The notes under the pieces are model-generated. The model was not told where the DNA came from, did not search any database, and saw nothing but the letters and a program-made list of their open reading frames with translations. The translations under genes and the position numbers were made by a program. Positions 53,001 to 61,401 of a stretch of DNA of 64,000 bases are shown piece after piece. The stretch lies in contig JAOXSC010000147.1 in the NCBI GenBank assembly GCA_025800215.1, forward strand, positions 1 to 64,000, written 5' to 3'. Source of the stretch: Marinibacterium sp. Its GTDB lineage: Bacteria; Pseudomonadota; Alphaproteobacteria; Rhodobacterales; Rhodobacteraceae. How positions within the stretch are numbered: position 1 is the first letter of the stretch; each line of letters opens with the position of its first letter.

Positions 53001-53457
53001 GCCGGTGCTGCTGACCACGCTGACCACCGTGCTGGGGCTGGCGCCGCTGATGTATGAAAGCTCGCAACAGGCGCAGTTCCTGAAACCCACGGTGATCACG
53101 CTGGTCTATGGGCTGGGCTTTGGCATGCTGCTGGTGCTTCTGGTGGTGCCCGCGCTGGTGGCGATGCAAAGCGATTTTGCCACCCCCCTGCGGGCGCTGC
53201 GCCGGGCGGGTGATGCGCGCGCCGGGCTGCGCCTGCCGCTGACGGGGCTGGGTGTGGTGCTGGCGGGCTGGCTGGGGCTGACCATGGGCGTGCCGCTGAT
53301 CACCGGATCGCTGCTGCCTGCGCTGGCCACGGCGTTGCCGGGCCTTGGGGCGATGGATCCGGTTCTGGCCGGGCTGCTTTTGTTTGTTGCAGGGGTGGTG
53401 CTGGTGATCGGGCTGACCTATCTGGCGGCGCTGGTGCGGCGCCCGCGCCAGATCTAG
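50074..53457 (+). CDS. RND multidrug efflux permease
   Basis: A 1127-residue inner-membrane proton antiporter of the AcrB/MexB-like family, with twelve helices in two halves separated by large periplasmic domains. Typical stretches are GAGPDDVDSAIVQVIEPALLLVDGVA, LGIVVDDAIVVGEHADFRARRLGEHP (helix 4 aspartates), GMTGIIINDSIVLITTIDEYAQDRGLIPSIIDATADRLRPVLLTTLTTVLGLAPLM and VYGLGFGMLLVLLVVPALVAM. It is longer than most RND permeases because of an added C-terminal pair of hydrophobic helices (about 1050-1120). Its stop shares CTAG with the convergent NUDIX gene. Confidence 0.93.
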   Translation: MRDIPGRASGILSYFTRHRTAANLLLVLLLAFGALAIPNMRAQFFPDVIVDNVRVNVHWDGAGPDDVDSAIVQVIEPALLLVDGVARATSRSREGHALVELEFEPGWDMARAVDDVRTALDQITDLPDDVDDPQVRRGGWRDRVTDVVITGDIGSEQLGLFADEFTARLFAEGVTRTTIRGLAAPETVVEVPSLKLIEHDVTMAQIAQAITAEAAADPAGDVTGANLRVRTGTQKRRADELAEIALRSNPDGSKLTIGDVATIHVQGVDRNRSYFVGDHPAMSVRVDRSDKGDSIAIQRTVEEVAAEMQLSLPQGVTLELIRTRAEAITGRLNILLDNGLVGLGLVVVLLFLFLNARIAFWVAAGIPAAMFAAIAIMWAGGLTINMISLFGLIITLGIVVDDAIVVGEHADFRARRLGEHPVVAAETAAKRMALPVTAAALTTIVAFFGLTAIGGRFGELIRDIPFTVIAVLAASLVECFLILPNHMAHAVAHTAKTHWYDAPSRVVNRGFRRVRDHAFRPLIGLVVRARYAVLAGAVLLLSTQIVLFIDGDVKWRFFNAPERGSVTGNFMMVEGATRDDTLAMMQEMQRATEELARELETRLGVYPLDYVIGEIGGNSGRGLSGADTKDADLLGGISIELIDADLRPGYSSFAFVAELQDRVQRHPLLEALSFRGWRSGPGGDALDVEFYGADAETLKAASTDLQTALLQYPEVSAVEDNLVYDKEELILDLTPQGQALGFTIDDLGRVLRNRLNGIEAATYPLGGRSAAIRVELPADELTADFMERTYLRAASGSYVPLSDIVSVEQRTGFSTIRRENGLRVINVTGDISEDDPARAEAVVQALEQEILPTISSERQVEWRLSGLSQDEDDFLRDARTGLTLVLTGIYLILALVFASWTRPLVVMAIIPFGLVGTIWGHYIWDVPLSMFTVVGLLGMTGIIINDSIVLITTIDEYAQDRGLIPSIIDATADRLRPVLLTTLTTVLGLAPLMYESSQQAQFLKPTVITLVYGLGFGMLLVLLVVPALVAMQSDFATPLRALRRAGDARAGLRLPLTGLGVVLAGWLGLTMGVPLITGSLLPALATALPGLGAMDPVLAGLLLFVAGVVLVIGLTYLAALVRRPRQI

Positions 53458-53897
53458 CCGCCGTCGCGCTGCGCCAGCCTGAGCAGGTCATCGACCCCTG
53501 CGCTCATCGGCAGGCGGTGGGCCAGCACGTCCTCCACCGGGATCCAGGCCGCGTCACTGACATCATCCGCTGCCACCGGCGTTCCCGATACATAGCGGCA
53601 AAGCACACCGGCCAGCAGGAAATGCGTGTGCACCACGCCGTCCCGCTCAAGGATCACATCGGCATTGCCCAGATAGGCGACCGGGTCGGCCCGCACTCCG
53701 GTTTCTTCGTGCAGCTCGCGTGCGGCGGCCTCAAGCGCGGTTTCGCCCCATTCCACGTGGCCACCGGGATAGCCCCAAAGCCCCGCATCCGGCGCCTTCC
53801 GCCGCCGGGCCAGCAGCACATGATTGTCATGCAGCACCACCGCGATGGCGCCCAGCCTGGGGATGGGGGATGTGGGCTCAGCCTGATGTGCAGCCAC
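53454..53897 (-). CDS. NUDIX hydrolase
   Basis: A 147-residue hydrolase with a Nudix box GHVEWGETALEAAARELHEETGVRAD (about residues 44-69) and flanking beta strands (IPRLGAIAVVLHDNHVLLARRRKAPDAGLWGYPG). It hydrolyses a nucleoside-diphosphate-linked substrate or acts as a sanitiser. The start is uncertain: I use the GTG at 53897, which removes an Arg-rich N-terminal stretch overlapping the upstream gene. The 3' end shares CTAG with the RND permease. Confidence 0.85.
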   Translation of the reverse strand: MAAHQAEPTSPIPRLGAIAVVLHDNHVLLARRRKAPDAGLWGYPGGHVEWGETALEAAARELHEETGVRADPVAYLGNADVILERDGVVHTHFLLAGVLCRYVSGTPVAADDVSDAAWIPVEDVLAHRLPMSAGVDDLLRLAQRDGG

Positions 53898-54702
53898 GGA
53901 TATCGACCGCGTGCCGGTCCCCCAGAACGGTAAAGCGCAGCGCCGACCGGTCGAGCGCAAAGGTGCCGCCATCCACATGGATCAGCGTGCTGGTCAGGGT
54001 CAGCACATCGCCCGCGCGCGATGTATCGGGGTCCGAGGCCCAGATTTCGGGGTTGCCGGGTTCGACCACGGCCTCTTCCGGGGTACCGGCCGATGGCATG
54101 GTGATGCGCGCGGTCAGCTCGAGCCCGTTGTTCACCGGGCGCAGCGTGCAGGTCGCGGTCGTGACCCCGGCCTGTGCGGCGCTGAAGGGGCGCGATGCCA
54201 TGGCCGCCGCGATCACCGGGCTGCGCGCGGCATCCGGCGATACCGGATCGTCAAAATGCAGGGTGCTGGGCAGGCAGACGTCTTCGCAGACACCGATGTC
54301 CATCCGGCCCTTCATATGGACGGGGGCTGCCGCGTCCTTGGGGGTGATTTCCACCGGCAGCACCAGCTGGTCTTCGTAACCGACGCTGCGCAGGCCATAT
54401 TGCGTGAACACCTCGGGGGCGGGCCAGTGCACCGCCACGGCGCGGATGTTGCGCGACCCCTGCCACGAGATCTGCGGCGGGATGCCCGCATCGCCCGGCG
54501 CGCGCCAATATGTCTTCCAGCCCGGCGCCAGCCGCAGCCGCAGCGCCGCCATCACCGTGCCGCGTTCGGTCCGGCCGCCTTCCACCACATCAAGAACCAC
54601 CACATTCCCAAGGGTCTGGGCGGGTGCGTGCGATGGGGCAAGCGCGCCCAGAGCAAACAGGGCAAGCGCAAGAACAGGGGCAATCGGAAAAAGACGTGTC
54701 AT
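53878..54702 (-). CDS. Periplasmic DsbD N-terminal-domain-like protein
   Basis: A 274-residue exported protein: signal peptide [29 protein letters not shown], then a fold resembling the N-terminal domain of the thiol-disulfide interchange protein DsbD, with the redox pair [12 protein letters not shown] (C-x3-C, about residue 139). Unlike DsbD it has no membrane helices or thioredoxin domain, so it could only act as a periplasmic shuttle or carrier. It is divergent from yqgE. Confidence 0.82.
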   Translation of the reverse strand: MTRLFPIAPVLALALFALGALAPSHAPAQTLGNVVVLDVVEGGRTERGTVMAALRLRLAPGWKTYWRAPGDAGIPPQISWQGSRNIRAVAVHWPAPEVFTQYGLRSVGYEDQLVLPVEITPKDAAAPVHMKGRMDIGVCEDVCLPSTLHFDDPVSPDAARSPVIAAAMASRPFSAAQAGVTTATCTLRPVNNGLELTARITMPSAGTPEEAVVEPGNPEIWASDPDTSRAGDVLTLTSTLIHVDGGTFALDRSALRFTVLGDRHAVDIRGCTSG

Positions 54703-54844
54703 GCCCTCTATTTGGGCGAGAGCCGCGCGAATGCCAAGTCACGTTCGGGTCAGGACGCAGGGTCCGGCAGGGTGGATCGGCGGTTTCCGTCGCGGAAGCC
54801 GCCTTTCTCTTGAACGGAGTGCGCCGCGCGGCCATCATGAGCAC

Positions 54845-55438
54845 ATGAGTGATGCGCGCGCCTCTGACGCACTGGAACTGACCGGCCATCTGCTGATCGC
54901 CATGCCCAGCATGGGCGATATGCGGTTTGAGCACTCTGTCGTCTATATCTGCACCCATAGCGACGAAGGCGCGATGGGGCTCATCGTGAACAAGCCGTCG
55001 GTCGATCTGACAGTGGCCCGCCTGCTCGAACAGCTCGACATCGACGGGGCCGGGCAGGGCGGTGGGCGCTTTGATGCGGCACCGGTGCATTTTGGCGGGC
55101 CGGTGGAAACCGGGCGGGGCTTTGTGCTGCACAGCGATGACTACCGGTCGAACCTGCAAAGCCTGACCATGGGCGACGGGCTGGCCATGACGGCGACGCT
55201 CGACATCCTCGAAGCGATGGCGCGCGGTCAGGGGCCGGAACAGGCGCTGATGGCCCTGGGCTATGCGGGGTGGGGGCCGGGACAGCTTGAAGGTGAAATC
55301 GCCCAGAACGGATGGCTGACGGTGCCTGCCACCCGCGATCTGGTCTTTGCCTGCGCCAACGAAGACAAATGGTCCCAGGCGCTGGCCCTGCTGGGGATCA
55401 CACCGCTGATGCTGTCGGGCGACGCGGGGCACGCCTGA
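54845..55438 (+). CDS. yqgE: YqgE/AlgH family protein (UPF0301)
   Basis: A 197-residue cytoplasmic protein with the UPF0301 signature: [41 protein letters not shown] near the start and [20 protein letters not shown], then [26 protein letters not shown] in the second half. I use the ATG at 54845, which gives the family length; upstream in-frame sequence is shadow. The biochemical function is not established. A short GC hairpin with T run follows. Confidence 0.92.
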   Translation: MSDARASDALELTGHLLIAMPSMGDMRFEHSVVYICTHSDEGAMGLIVNKPSVDLTVARLLEQLDIDGAGQGGGRFDAAPVHFGGPVETGRGFVLHSDDYRSNLQSLTMGDGLAMTATLDILEAMARGQGPEQALMALGYAGWGPGQLEGEIAQNGWLTVPATRDLVFACANEDKWSQALALLGITPLMLSGDAGHA

Positions 55439-55459
55439 TCCCCGCACCCGGTTGCGGCC

Positions 55460-55481
55460 GGGGCGACCCCTTTTTGTTTTT
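55460..55481 (+). terminator. Probable terminator of yqgE
   Basis: GGGG-CGA-CCCC is followed directly by TTTTTGTTTTT. The stem is short, but the T tract is strong and it lies 22 bp past the yqgE stop. Confidence 0.5.
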
Positions 55482-55486
55482 GGTAG

Positions 55487-55504
55487 GGCGGGCTTCAGCC
55501 CGCC
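55487..55504. repeat. Short palindromic GC repeat (REP-like)
   Basis: GGCGGGCT-TC-AGCCCGCC is a perfect 8-bp inverted repeat with a 2-base loop, in the gap between yqgE and the convergent tsaC-like gene. Its form resembles short palindromes dispersed in many bacterial genomes. Confidence 0.6.
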
Positions 55505-55530
55505 ACCCCCCAAGCGGCGCCTGCGACCCT

Positions 55531-56481
55531 TCAGCCGCGCGGCGCGGCGGCGCGGCGCAGCCGGTCGTTGATGGCGCGGCCCAGCCCGTGATCGGGCACC
55601 GGGGCGACGGCGATGGGCTGGCCTGTGGCATCCAGCCGGTGCAGCGCGCCGAACAAGGCGGCGGCGGCCTCGTGCAGATCGCCGCTGGCCGACAGGGTGT
55701 CGTCGCCCGGCACCGCGCCAAAACCCAGCATCACCTCGCCCGGCCGGGCGGCGTCGGCGTTCAGCCGGACCGCCGCGCGGGGCGCGTAATGCGACAAAAG
55801 CTGGCCGGGTGCGGTGATCGGATCGCTCTTGTCCACTGCCGGGATCGTGGCGCCCAGACAGGCTTCGAGCGCTTCGACCGGCACCCCGCCCGGTCGCAGC
55901 AGGCGCGGCGTGTCCGCCAGCCCAAGGATGGTTGATTCCAGCCCCACCGGGCAGGCGCCGCCATCCAGCACCGCCGCGATGCGACCGGACAGACCGTCCA
56001 GAACATGATCCGCCGTCGTTGGGCTGATCCGGCCTGACGGGTTGGCCGACGGTGCCGCCACCGGCCCGTCGAAGCGGCGCAGCAGATCGCGCGCCAGCGG
56101 GTGCGCCGGCACCCGGATCGCCAGCGTCCCGAGCCCCGCCGTCACCAGATCCGACAGCCCGTGATCCCCGTGCAGGCCGCCGCGCAGCGGCAGCACCAGT
56201 GTCAGCGGGCCGGGCCAGAAGGCCTGCGCGATCCGGTCGGCATCGTCGGACCAGGTGACATAGCGCTCTGCGGTGGCGATGTCGGGCACATGCACGATCA
56301 GCGGGTTGAACCGGGGCCGCCCCTTGGCGTCGAAGATCGCCGCGACCGCGCGCCCGTTGCGCGCGTCGGCCCCCAGCCCATAGACGGTCTCGGTCGGCAG
56401 GGCCACAAGATCGCCCGCCGTCAGCAGCGCGGCGGCGTGTGCGATACCGTCTGGATCGGGGGCAAGACGTAGGGTCGTCAT
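55531..56481 (-). CDS. tsaC: L-threonylcarbamoyladenylate synthase (Sua5/YwlC/TsaC)
   Basis: A 316-residue enzyme that makes threonylcarbamoyl-AMP for the t6A tRNA modification. The N-terminal YrdC domain (about 1-210) has LVALPTETVYGLGADARNGRAVAAIFDAKGRPRFNPLIVHV, FWPGPLTLVLPLR, TLAIRVPAHPLARDLLRRFDGPVAAPSANPSG, and the C-terminal Sua5 extension has RPGGVPVEALEACLGATIP and PGQLLSHYAPRAAV. It is the long Sua5-type form. The ATG at 56481 fits the family start. Confidence 0.94.
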   Translation of the reverse strand: MTTLRLAPDPDGIAHAAALLTAGDLVALPTETVYGLGADARNGRAVAAIFDAKGRPRFNPLIVHVPDIATAERYVTWSDDADRIAQAFWPGPLTLVLPLRGGLHGDHGLSDLVTAGLGTLAIRVPAHPLARDLLRRFDGPVAAPSANPSGRISPTTADHVLDGLSGRIAAVLDGGACPVGLESTILGLADTPRLLRPGGVPVEALEACLGATIPAVDKSDPITAPGQLLSHYAPRAAVRLNADAARPGEVMLGFGAVPGDDTLSASGDLHEAAAALFGALHRLDATGQPIAVAPVPDHGLGRAINDRLRRAAAPRG

Positions 56482-56678
56482 CGCGGCTTCTCCTGCGCTT
56501 TGGCCATGCCGGGATTGCGCCCCGGTCATGCCGGTCTTCCGATGCGGCGGGGTGACGCAGCGTCTGATCAGATCAGCATCGCCCAACAGGCTTTTTACAC
56601 CCATGCTTGCCCTTACAATTCGGCCCAACCAATGGCAAGTTACCCGTCACGCGGCCAGACCCGGCGGAGGAGAGTTCG

Positions 56679-58388
56679 ATGCCCTATACTGCGACGATCA
56701 AAGACTACGAATTCCTTTTCGACCATGTGGTCGATCTGGCCCAGGTCGCGGGCACCGATCGCTTTGCCGAAGCGACACCCGATCTGGTGCAGGCGATCCT
56801 GTCCGAGGCGGGCAAGCTCTGCGAAGAGGTGATGGCCCCCCTCAACCGGGGCAGCGATACCGATCCCGCGCGGCTGGAAAACGGTGTGGTGCGGTCGTCG
56901 CCGGGCTTTGTCGAAGGCTGGAAATCCATCGCCGAAGGCGGCTGGGTCGGCATCAGCGGCAACCCCGAACATGGCGGCATGGGCCTGCCCATGACCGTGA
57001 CCACCGCCGTCAACGAAATGATGAGCGCGGCCTGCGTATCGCTGCAGCTTGCATCGCTCATGAGCCAGGGCCAGATCGAGGCGCTGGAACACCACGCATC
57101 GGATGCGATCAAAGAGCTTTACCTGCCCAAGCTGATTTCGGGCGAATGGACCGGGACGATGAACCTGACCGAACCGCAGGCGGGATCGGATGTGGGGGCG
57201 CTGTCGTCCAAGGCCGTGCCCAATGGCGATGGCACCTATGCGATCACCGGCCAGAAGATCTATATCAGCTGGGGCGACGCGGATTTTTCCGGCAATGTCT
57301 GCCATCTGGTGCTGGCGCGCCTGCCCGATGGCGTGCCGGGGACCAAGGGGATTTCGCTGTTCCTGGTGCCCAAATACCTGCCCGACGAAAACGGCAATGC
57401 GGGCGTGGCCAACACGCTCAAGGTGGTCAGCCTTGAACACAAGCTGGGCCTGCACGGCTCGCCCACCTGCGTGATGCAGTATGACGGCGCCACCGGCTGG
57501 CTGGTGGGCGAAGAACATGGCGGCATGGCCGCGATGTTCACCATGATGAACAACGCCCGTCTGGGCGTGGGCATGCAGGGCATCGGTGTCGCCGAAGGCG
57601 CCTATCAGCACGCGCTGGCCTATGCGCTCGAACGCCGTCAGGGCAAATCGCTGCACGGCTATTCCATCGCGGCCCATGCGGATGTGCGCCGCATGCTGAT
57701 GACGATGAAGGCCGAAACCTATGCCGCGCGCGCCATCGCGCTGAGCTGTGCCATTGCCATCGACATGCAGAACGCCACCGGCGATGCCGACTGGGCCACG
57801 CGGGCGGCGTTCCTGACGCCCATCGCCAAGGCCTTTGGTACCGATACCGGGGTGGATGTGTCCAATATGGGCATTCAGGTGCATGGCGGCATGGGGTTCA
57901 TCGAAGAAACCGGCGCCGCCCAGTTTGCCCGCGATGTGCGGGTGATGACCATCTACGAAGGCACCAACGGCATCCAGTCGATGGATTTTGTCGGTCGCAA
58001 GCTGATGGATGGCGGCGACATGGCGGGCCGCATCCTGGATGAGATCGAAGGCTGTGCCGAAACCGCCCGCGGCACCTTCCCGGATCTGGCTGAAGCGGTC
58101 TGGCAGGCCTCTGAAACGCTGCGCGAAACCACCGAATGGATGGTGGCCGAGCCGGATATGGATCAGCGCTTTGCCGGGGCCGTTCCCTTCCTGCGCGGGT
58201 TTGCGCGGGTGCTGGGCGGGTACATGCATCTGCGGTCGGCCATGGCTGCTCCGGGCACGGCGCGCGAAACGCTGGCGCGGTTCTATATCGAACGGCTGCT
58301 GCCTGAACATGCGGCGCTGATGGCGCATGCGCAGGCCGGGGCTGATGGGCTTTATGCCATGAACCTTGACGATCTGTCGGCGGCCTGA
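56679..58388 (+). CDS. Acyl-CoA dehydrogenase with C-terminal extension (DmdC/FadE-like)
   Basis: A 569-residue FAD enzyme, much longer than the ~385-residue members. Core motifs: NLTEPQAGSDVGAL, ITGQKIYISWGDADFSGNVCHLVLARL, NNARLGVGMQGIGVAEGAYQHAL, and QVHGGMGFIEETGAAQFARDVRVMTIYEGTNGIQSMDFVGRKL with the catalytic region; about 130 further residues form a helical tail. This long form includes the methylthiopropionyl-CoA dehydrogenase DmdC and fatty-acyl-CoA enzymes; sequence alone does not decide. GGAGGAGAG precedes the ATG at 56679. A metallo-beta-lactamase gene follows 3 bp later. Confidence 0.9.
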   Translation: MPYTATIKDYEFLFDHVVDLAQVAGTDRFAEATPDLVQAILSEAGKLCEEVMAPLNRGSDTDPARLENGVVRSSPGFVEGWKSIAEGGWVGISGNPEHGGMGLPMTVTTAVNEMMSAACVSLQLASLMSQGQIEALEHHASDAIKELYLPKLISGEWTGTMNLTEPQAGSDVGALSSKAVPNGDGTYAITGQKIYISWGDADFSGNVCHLVLARLPDGVPGTKGISLFLVPKYLPDENGNAGVANTLKVVSLEHKLGLHGSPTCVMQYDGATGWLVGEEHGGMAAMFTMMNNARLGVGMQGIGVAEGAYQHALAYALERRQGKSLHGYSIAAHADVRRMLMTMKAETYAARAIALSCAIAIDMQNATGDADWATRAAFLTPIAKAFGTDTGVDVSNMGIQVHGGMGFIEETGAAQFARDVRVMTIYEGTNGIQSMDFVGRKLMDGGDMAGRILDEIEGCAETARGTFPDLAEAVWQASETLRETTEWMVAEPDMDQRFAGAVPFLRGFARVLGGYMHLRSAMAAPGTARETLARFYIERLLPEHAALMAHAQAGADGLYAMNLDDLSAA

Positions 58389-58391
58389 GCC

Positions 58392-59483
58392 ATGGACGGG
58401 ATCGACGGGGCGGGCAAACGGGGTCTCGGCTATCCCTGGCCCGAGCCGCCCGAGCGTGGCACCATGATCGAGATCGCCCAGGGTGTGCTCTGGGCGCGGC
58501 TGCCGCTGCCGATGAAGCTTGATCACGTCAATGTCTATGCGCTGGATGATGGCGATGGCTGGACGGTGATCGACACCGGCATGGCGTCATCCCTCAGCAA
58601 AGAGATCTGGACCACGCTGCTGGCCGGGCCGCTTGGCGGCAAACCGGTGACCCGCGTGGTGGTGACCCACCACCATCCCGATCATATCGGGCTTGCGGGC
58701 TGGTTTCAGAGCGATCACGGCGCCGAGCTCTGGACCACGCGCACGGCCTGGCTTTTTGCGCGGATGCTGTGGCTGGACGAACAATCGGTGCTGCCGCCCG
58801 AAACGGTCGCGTTTTACCGCAGCGCAGGCATGGATCCCGAGATCCTGGCCACCCGCAGCAGTGAACGTCCGTTCAACTATGCGGATATTCTGGCGCCCCT
58901 TCCGCTTGGCTTTCGCCGCATCCGGCAGGGCAGTGTCGTGCGGATGGGCGGGCGCGACTGGGATGTGCATATTGGCAATGGCCATGCCCCCGAGCACGCT
59001 ACATTCTGGAGCCGCGACGACAACCTTGTCATTTCCGGCGATCAGATCCTGTCGTCGATCAGCCCCAATCTGGGCGTCTACGTGACCGAACCGCTGGCCG
59101 ACCCGGTGGCCGAATGGCTCGAGGCCTGCGAACGCTTTGCCGGGCTGGCGCGGCCCGATCATCTGGTGCTGGGCGGGCACAAGCTGCCCTTTACCGGGCT
59201 GCCCACGCGGATGCGCCAGCTGATCGACAACCATCACGGCGCGCTGCGCCGCCTGCGTGAGCACATCGCCACACCCCGTAGTGCCGCCGACTGTTTCATG
59301 CCGCTGTTCAAGCGCACGATCGGATCGGGGGAATACGGGCTGGCGCTGGTGGAAACGGTGGCGCATCTCAACCACCTGTATCTGGCCGGGCACGCCGTGC
59401 GCACCCGGCGCGACGATGGGGCGTGGCTCTATCAGGCAGCCCCCGAAGCGCCCGCAGGGCGGGGCGACGACATGACGGGGTGA
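58392..59483 (+). CDS. Metallo-beta-lactamase-fold hydrolase
   Basis: A 363-residue protein with the zinc motif VVVTHHHPDHIGLAG (HxHxDH, about residues 91-105), VNVYALDDGDGWTVIDTGMASS before it, HIGNGHAPEHATFWSRDDNLVISGDQILSSISPN and a C-terminal VLGGHKLPFTGL; together they give the full set of zinc ligands. The C-terminal part has an added helical domain. It follows the acyl-CoA dehydrogenase by 3 bp and could hydrolyse an acyl-CoA thioester (inference from its neighbour). Confidence 0.9.
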   Translation: MDGIDGAGKRGLGYPWPEPPERGTMIEIAQGVLWARLPLPMKLDHVNVYALDDGDGWTVIDTGMASSLSKEIWTTLLAGPLGGKPVTRVVVTHHHPDHIGLAGWFQSDHGAELWTTRTAWLFARMLWLDEQSVLPPETVAFYRSAGMDPEILATRSSERPFNYADILAPLPLGFRRIRQGSVVRMGGRDWDVHIGNGHAPEHATFWSRDDNLVISGDQILSSISPNLGVYVTEPLADPVAEWLEACERFAGLARPDHLVLGGHKLPFTGLPTRMRQLIDNHHGALRRLREHIATPRSAADCFMPLFKRTIGSGEYGLALVETVAHLNHLYLAGHAVRTRRDDGAWLYQAAPEAPAGRGDDMTG

Positions 59484-59541
59484 CAGGGGCGCGAATTTCG
59501 ATTACCCCGGTTACCGCAACTTGCAGACAGGACCTTGACCC

Positions 59542-59676
59542 ATGGCAGACCACAAACACGGCGAAATGGACATCACCGTTCAGGAAGACACCTTTGAGGG
59601 CTTCGTCAATTTCACCAAATGGGCCACCATCGCGATCCTGATCTTTCTGGTGTTCCTGGCCGTCTTCGCGACCTGA
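59542..59676 (+). CDS. aa3-type cytochrome c oxidase subunit IV (44 residues)
   Basis: A small gene that is easily missed. It encodes MADHKHGEMDITVQED, then TFEGFVNFTKW and a single membrane helix ending LVFLAVFAT. A short hydrophilic head with a single C-terminal helix is the pattern of the bacterial aa3-type oxidase subunit IV found in Rhodobacterales and Paracoccus. The main oxidase genes are not in the window. It is preceded by a weak ribosome-binding site (AGGACC) and followed 24 bp later by a lipoprotein gene. Confidence 0.82.
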   Translation: MADHKHGEMDITVQEDTFEGFVNFTKWATIAILIFLVFLAVFAT

Positions 59677-59700
59677 TCGCGATCTGCAGGATCTGACATC

Positions 59701-60300
59701 ATGCGCGTGATTCTGGCGCTGCTGCTGGGGATGACCCTGCTGGCGGCCTGTTCCGAACGTCACCCCTATGCTTCGGATGCCGAAGTGGCCGCGATGCGTT
59801 ACAGCGATCCGGGCAATCCCGAGCTGCGTCTGATCACCGTGATCAGCAACCGCACCGGGGCGGGCGCGCATTCGGCACTGGTGATCAACGCGCAGGAACG
59901 GGTGCTGTTTGATCCCGCGGGGTCGTTCTATACCAATGCGGTGGCCGAACAGCGCGATGTGCTGCACGGGTTTTCGCCCCGTGTGGAGCAGTATTACAAA
60001 AGCGCCTATGCCCGCGACATTCGCCATGTGGTCATCCAGACCATTCCGGTGACGGCCGAGCAGGCGCAGGTGGCCTATGAACTGGCTCTCAAACGCGGGC
60101 CTGTGGGGGCTGCGATGTGCACCAATGCCACATCGGGGATCCTGCGGCAGGTTCCGGGCTTTGAAGACATCCGGCACGTGTACCAGCCCACCAAGCTGAT
60201 GGAGCAGGTGGCTCAGATCCCCGGTGTCGAAACCGAACGCTATTTCGAAGATGATGATGGCACGCTTGATGATGCGCTGGCCGTCGGGATCGACAACTGA
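59701..60300 (+). CDS. Hypothetical lipoprotein
   Basis: A 199-residue protein with a lipoprotein signal (MRVILALLLGMTLLAACSE, lipobox LLAAC, Cys17). The mature part includes LRLITVISNRTGAGAHSALVINAQERVLFDPAGSFYTNA and YARDIRHVVIQTIPVTAEQAQVAYELALKRGPVGAAMCTNATSGILRQVPGF. I do not recognise a named family; the NRTGAGAHSALVIN and Cys-containing AAMCTNATS segments could belong to a peptidase-like or amidase-like fold. It lies 24 bp after the oxidase subunit IV gene. Confidence 0.82.
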   Translation: MRVILALLLGMTLLAACSERHPYASDAEVAAMRYSDPGNPELRLITVISNRTGAGAHSALVINAQERVLFDPAGSFYTNAVAEQRDVLHGFSPRVEQYYKSAYARDIRHVVIQTIPVTAEQAQVAYELALKRGPVGAAMCTNATSGILRQVPGFEDIRHVYQPTKLMEQVAQIPGVETERYFEDDDGTLDDALAVGIDN

Positions 60301-60310
60301 TCGGCTGCCT

Positions 60311-60637
60311 CTAGGCGCCCAGCATCAGCCCAAGAGCCAGCACCACCGCGCCTCCCAGGATGGACAGCACCACATTCTTGGTCAGCACCCCAAGCGTCAG
60401 CGTGACCGCAGCGGCGGCCAGTCGTGCGGGATCGGGTGTGCCCTCGGTGGCGGCGGGCCACAGCACCAGCGGCGCCACCAGGGCGGGGATGATCGCCACC
60501 GACGCATAGCGCAGGTGCCGCAGCAGCCACTCCGGCAGCGCCCGCCCGCCCACAAAGCCGATGAAAAAGAACCGCAGGGCAAAACTGCCAAGCGCCAGAC
60601 CGATGATCACGATCCACAATTCGGTCCGGTCGATCAT
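60311..60637 (-). CDS. azlD: AzlD-family branched-chain amino acid exporter small subunit
   Basis: A 108-residue inner-membrane protein with four helices: LWIVIIGLALGSFALRFFFIGFVGGRALPEWLLRHLRYASVAIIPALVAPLVLW is the AzlD signature. The ATG at 60637 overlaps the AzlC stop by 4 bp. It works with AzlC as a two-component exporter for branched-chain amino acids or their analogues. Confidence 0.9.
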   Translation of the reverse strand: MIDRTELWIVIIGLALGSFALRFFFIGFVGGRALPEWLLRHLRYASVAIIPALVAPLVLWPAATEGTPDPARLAAAAVTLTLGVLTKNVVLSILGGAVVLALGLMLGA

Positions 60638-61353
60638 CCTGCCGCCGCCTTTCTCCGTTCGAACCACAGTTCGGCCTGGGCGCCGGCCATCATGCCCGCC
60701 AGACCGGCCACGATCAGCCCCAGATTGAACGGCAGCCCCGCTGCCGCCAGCGCCGTGCCCGCTGCCACCAGGGCCGCCACCCGATGCGCCGGGGTGCGCA
60801 GTGCCGGGCCGATCATCGCCAGAAAGGCAATGGGCAGCGCAAAATCCAGCCCGCTGTCCAGCGGCAGCCGCGATCCCGCCACCGCGCCCAGCCAGCTCAT
60901 GGCGTACCAAAGCGGCGCGATCAGCGCCGAGGTTCCAAAGAAATAGGCCACGCGATGGGCCAGCGGCATCTGCGGTTCGGTTTCGAATTTCACGGTCGAC
61001 AGGGCTGCGGACTGATCGACGATGAAATAGGCCGCAATCGCCCTTTGCCACAGCGGCGCACCCCCCAGATAGGGCGTCAGCGCCGCCGAATACATCGCCA
61101 CCCGCAGGTTCACCGCCAGCGCCGAAATCAGCACGATCACGGTGGGGGTGTTCTCCTGCAAGAGCTGCAGCGCGGTGAACTGCGCGGCCCCGGCAAAGAC
61201 GGCCAGCGAAAAGCCCAGCACCTCGGCCACGTTAAGCCCCGCTTCGGTCCCCAGCACGCCAAAGAGCAGCCCAAAGGGCCCAGCCACAAGAATAAAGGGC
61301 AGGCTGTCGCGGGCGCCTGCGCCAAAGGATGAAATCGGTGTGGTCGCGCCCAT
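60634..61353 (-). CDS. azlC: AzlC-family branched-chain amino acid exporter large subunit
   Basis: A 239-residue inner-membrane protein: SFGAGARDSLPFILVAGPFGLLFGVLGTEAGLNVAEVLGFSLAVFAGAAQFTALQLL at the N-terminus, NLRVAMYSAALTPYLGGAPLWQRAIAAYFIVDQSAAL, and further helices. These are standard AzlC features. First gene of the azlC-azlD pair; divergent from fdhD across about 50 bp. Confidence 0.92.
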   Translation of the reverse strand: MGATTPISSFGAGARDSLPFILVAGPFGLLFGVLGTEAGLNVAEVLGFSLAVFAGAAQFTALQLLQENTPTVIVLISALAVNLRVAMYSAALTPYLGGAPLWQRAIAAYFIVDQSAALSTVKFETEPQMPLAHRVAYFFGTSALIAPLWYAMSWLGAVAGSRLPLDSGLDFALPIAFLAMIGPALRTPAHRVAALVAAGTALAAAGLPFNLGLIVAGLAGMMAGAQAELWFERRKAAAG

Positions 61354-61401
61354 ATCTTCTGCCTAGAGTGATCCGGCCCACCTTAGGCCCCCGCAGGGAG
61401 G

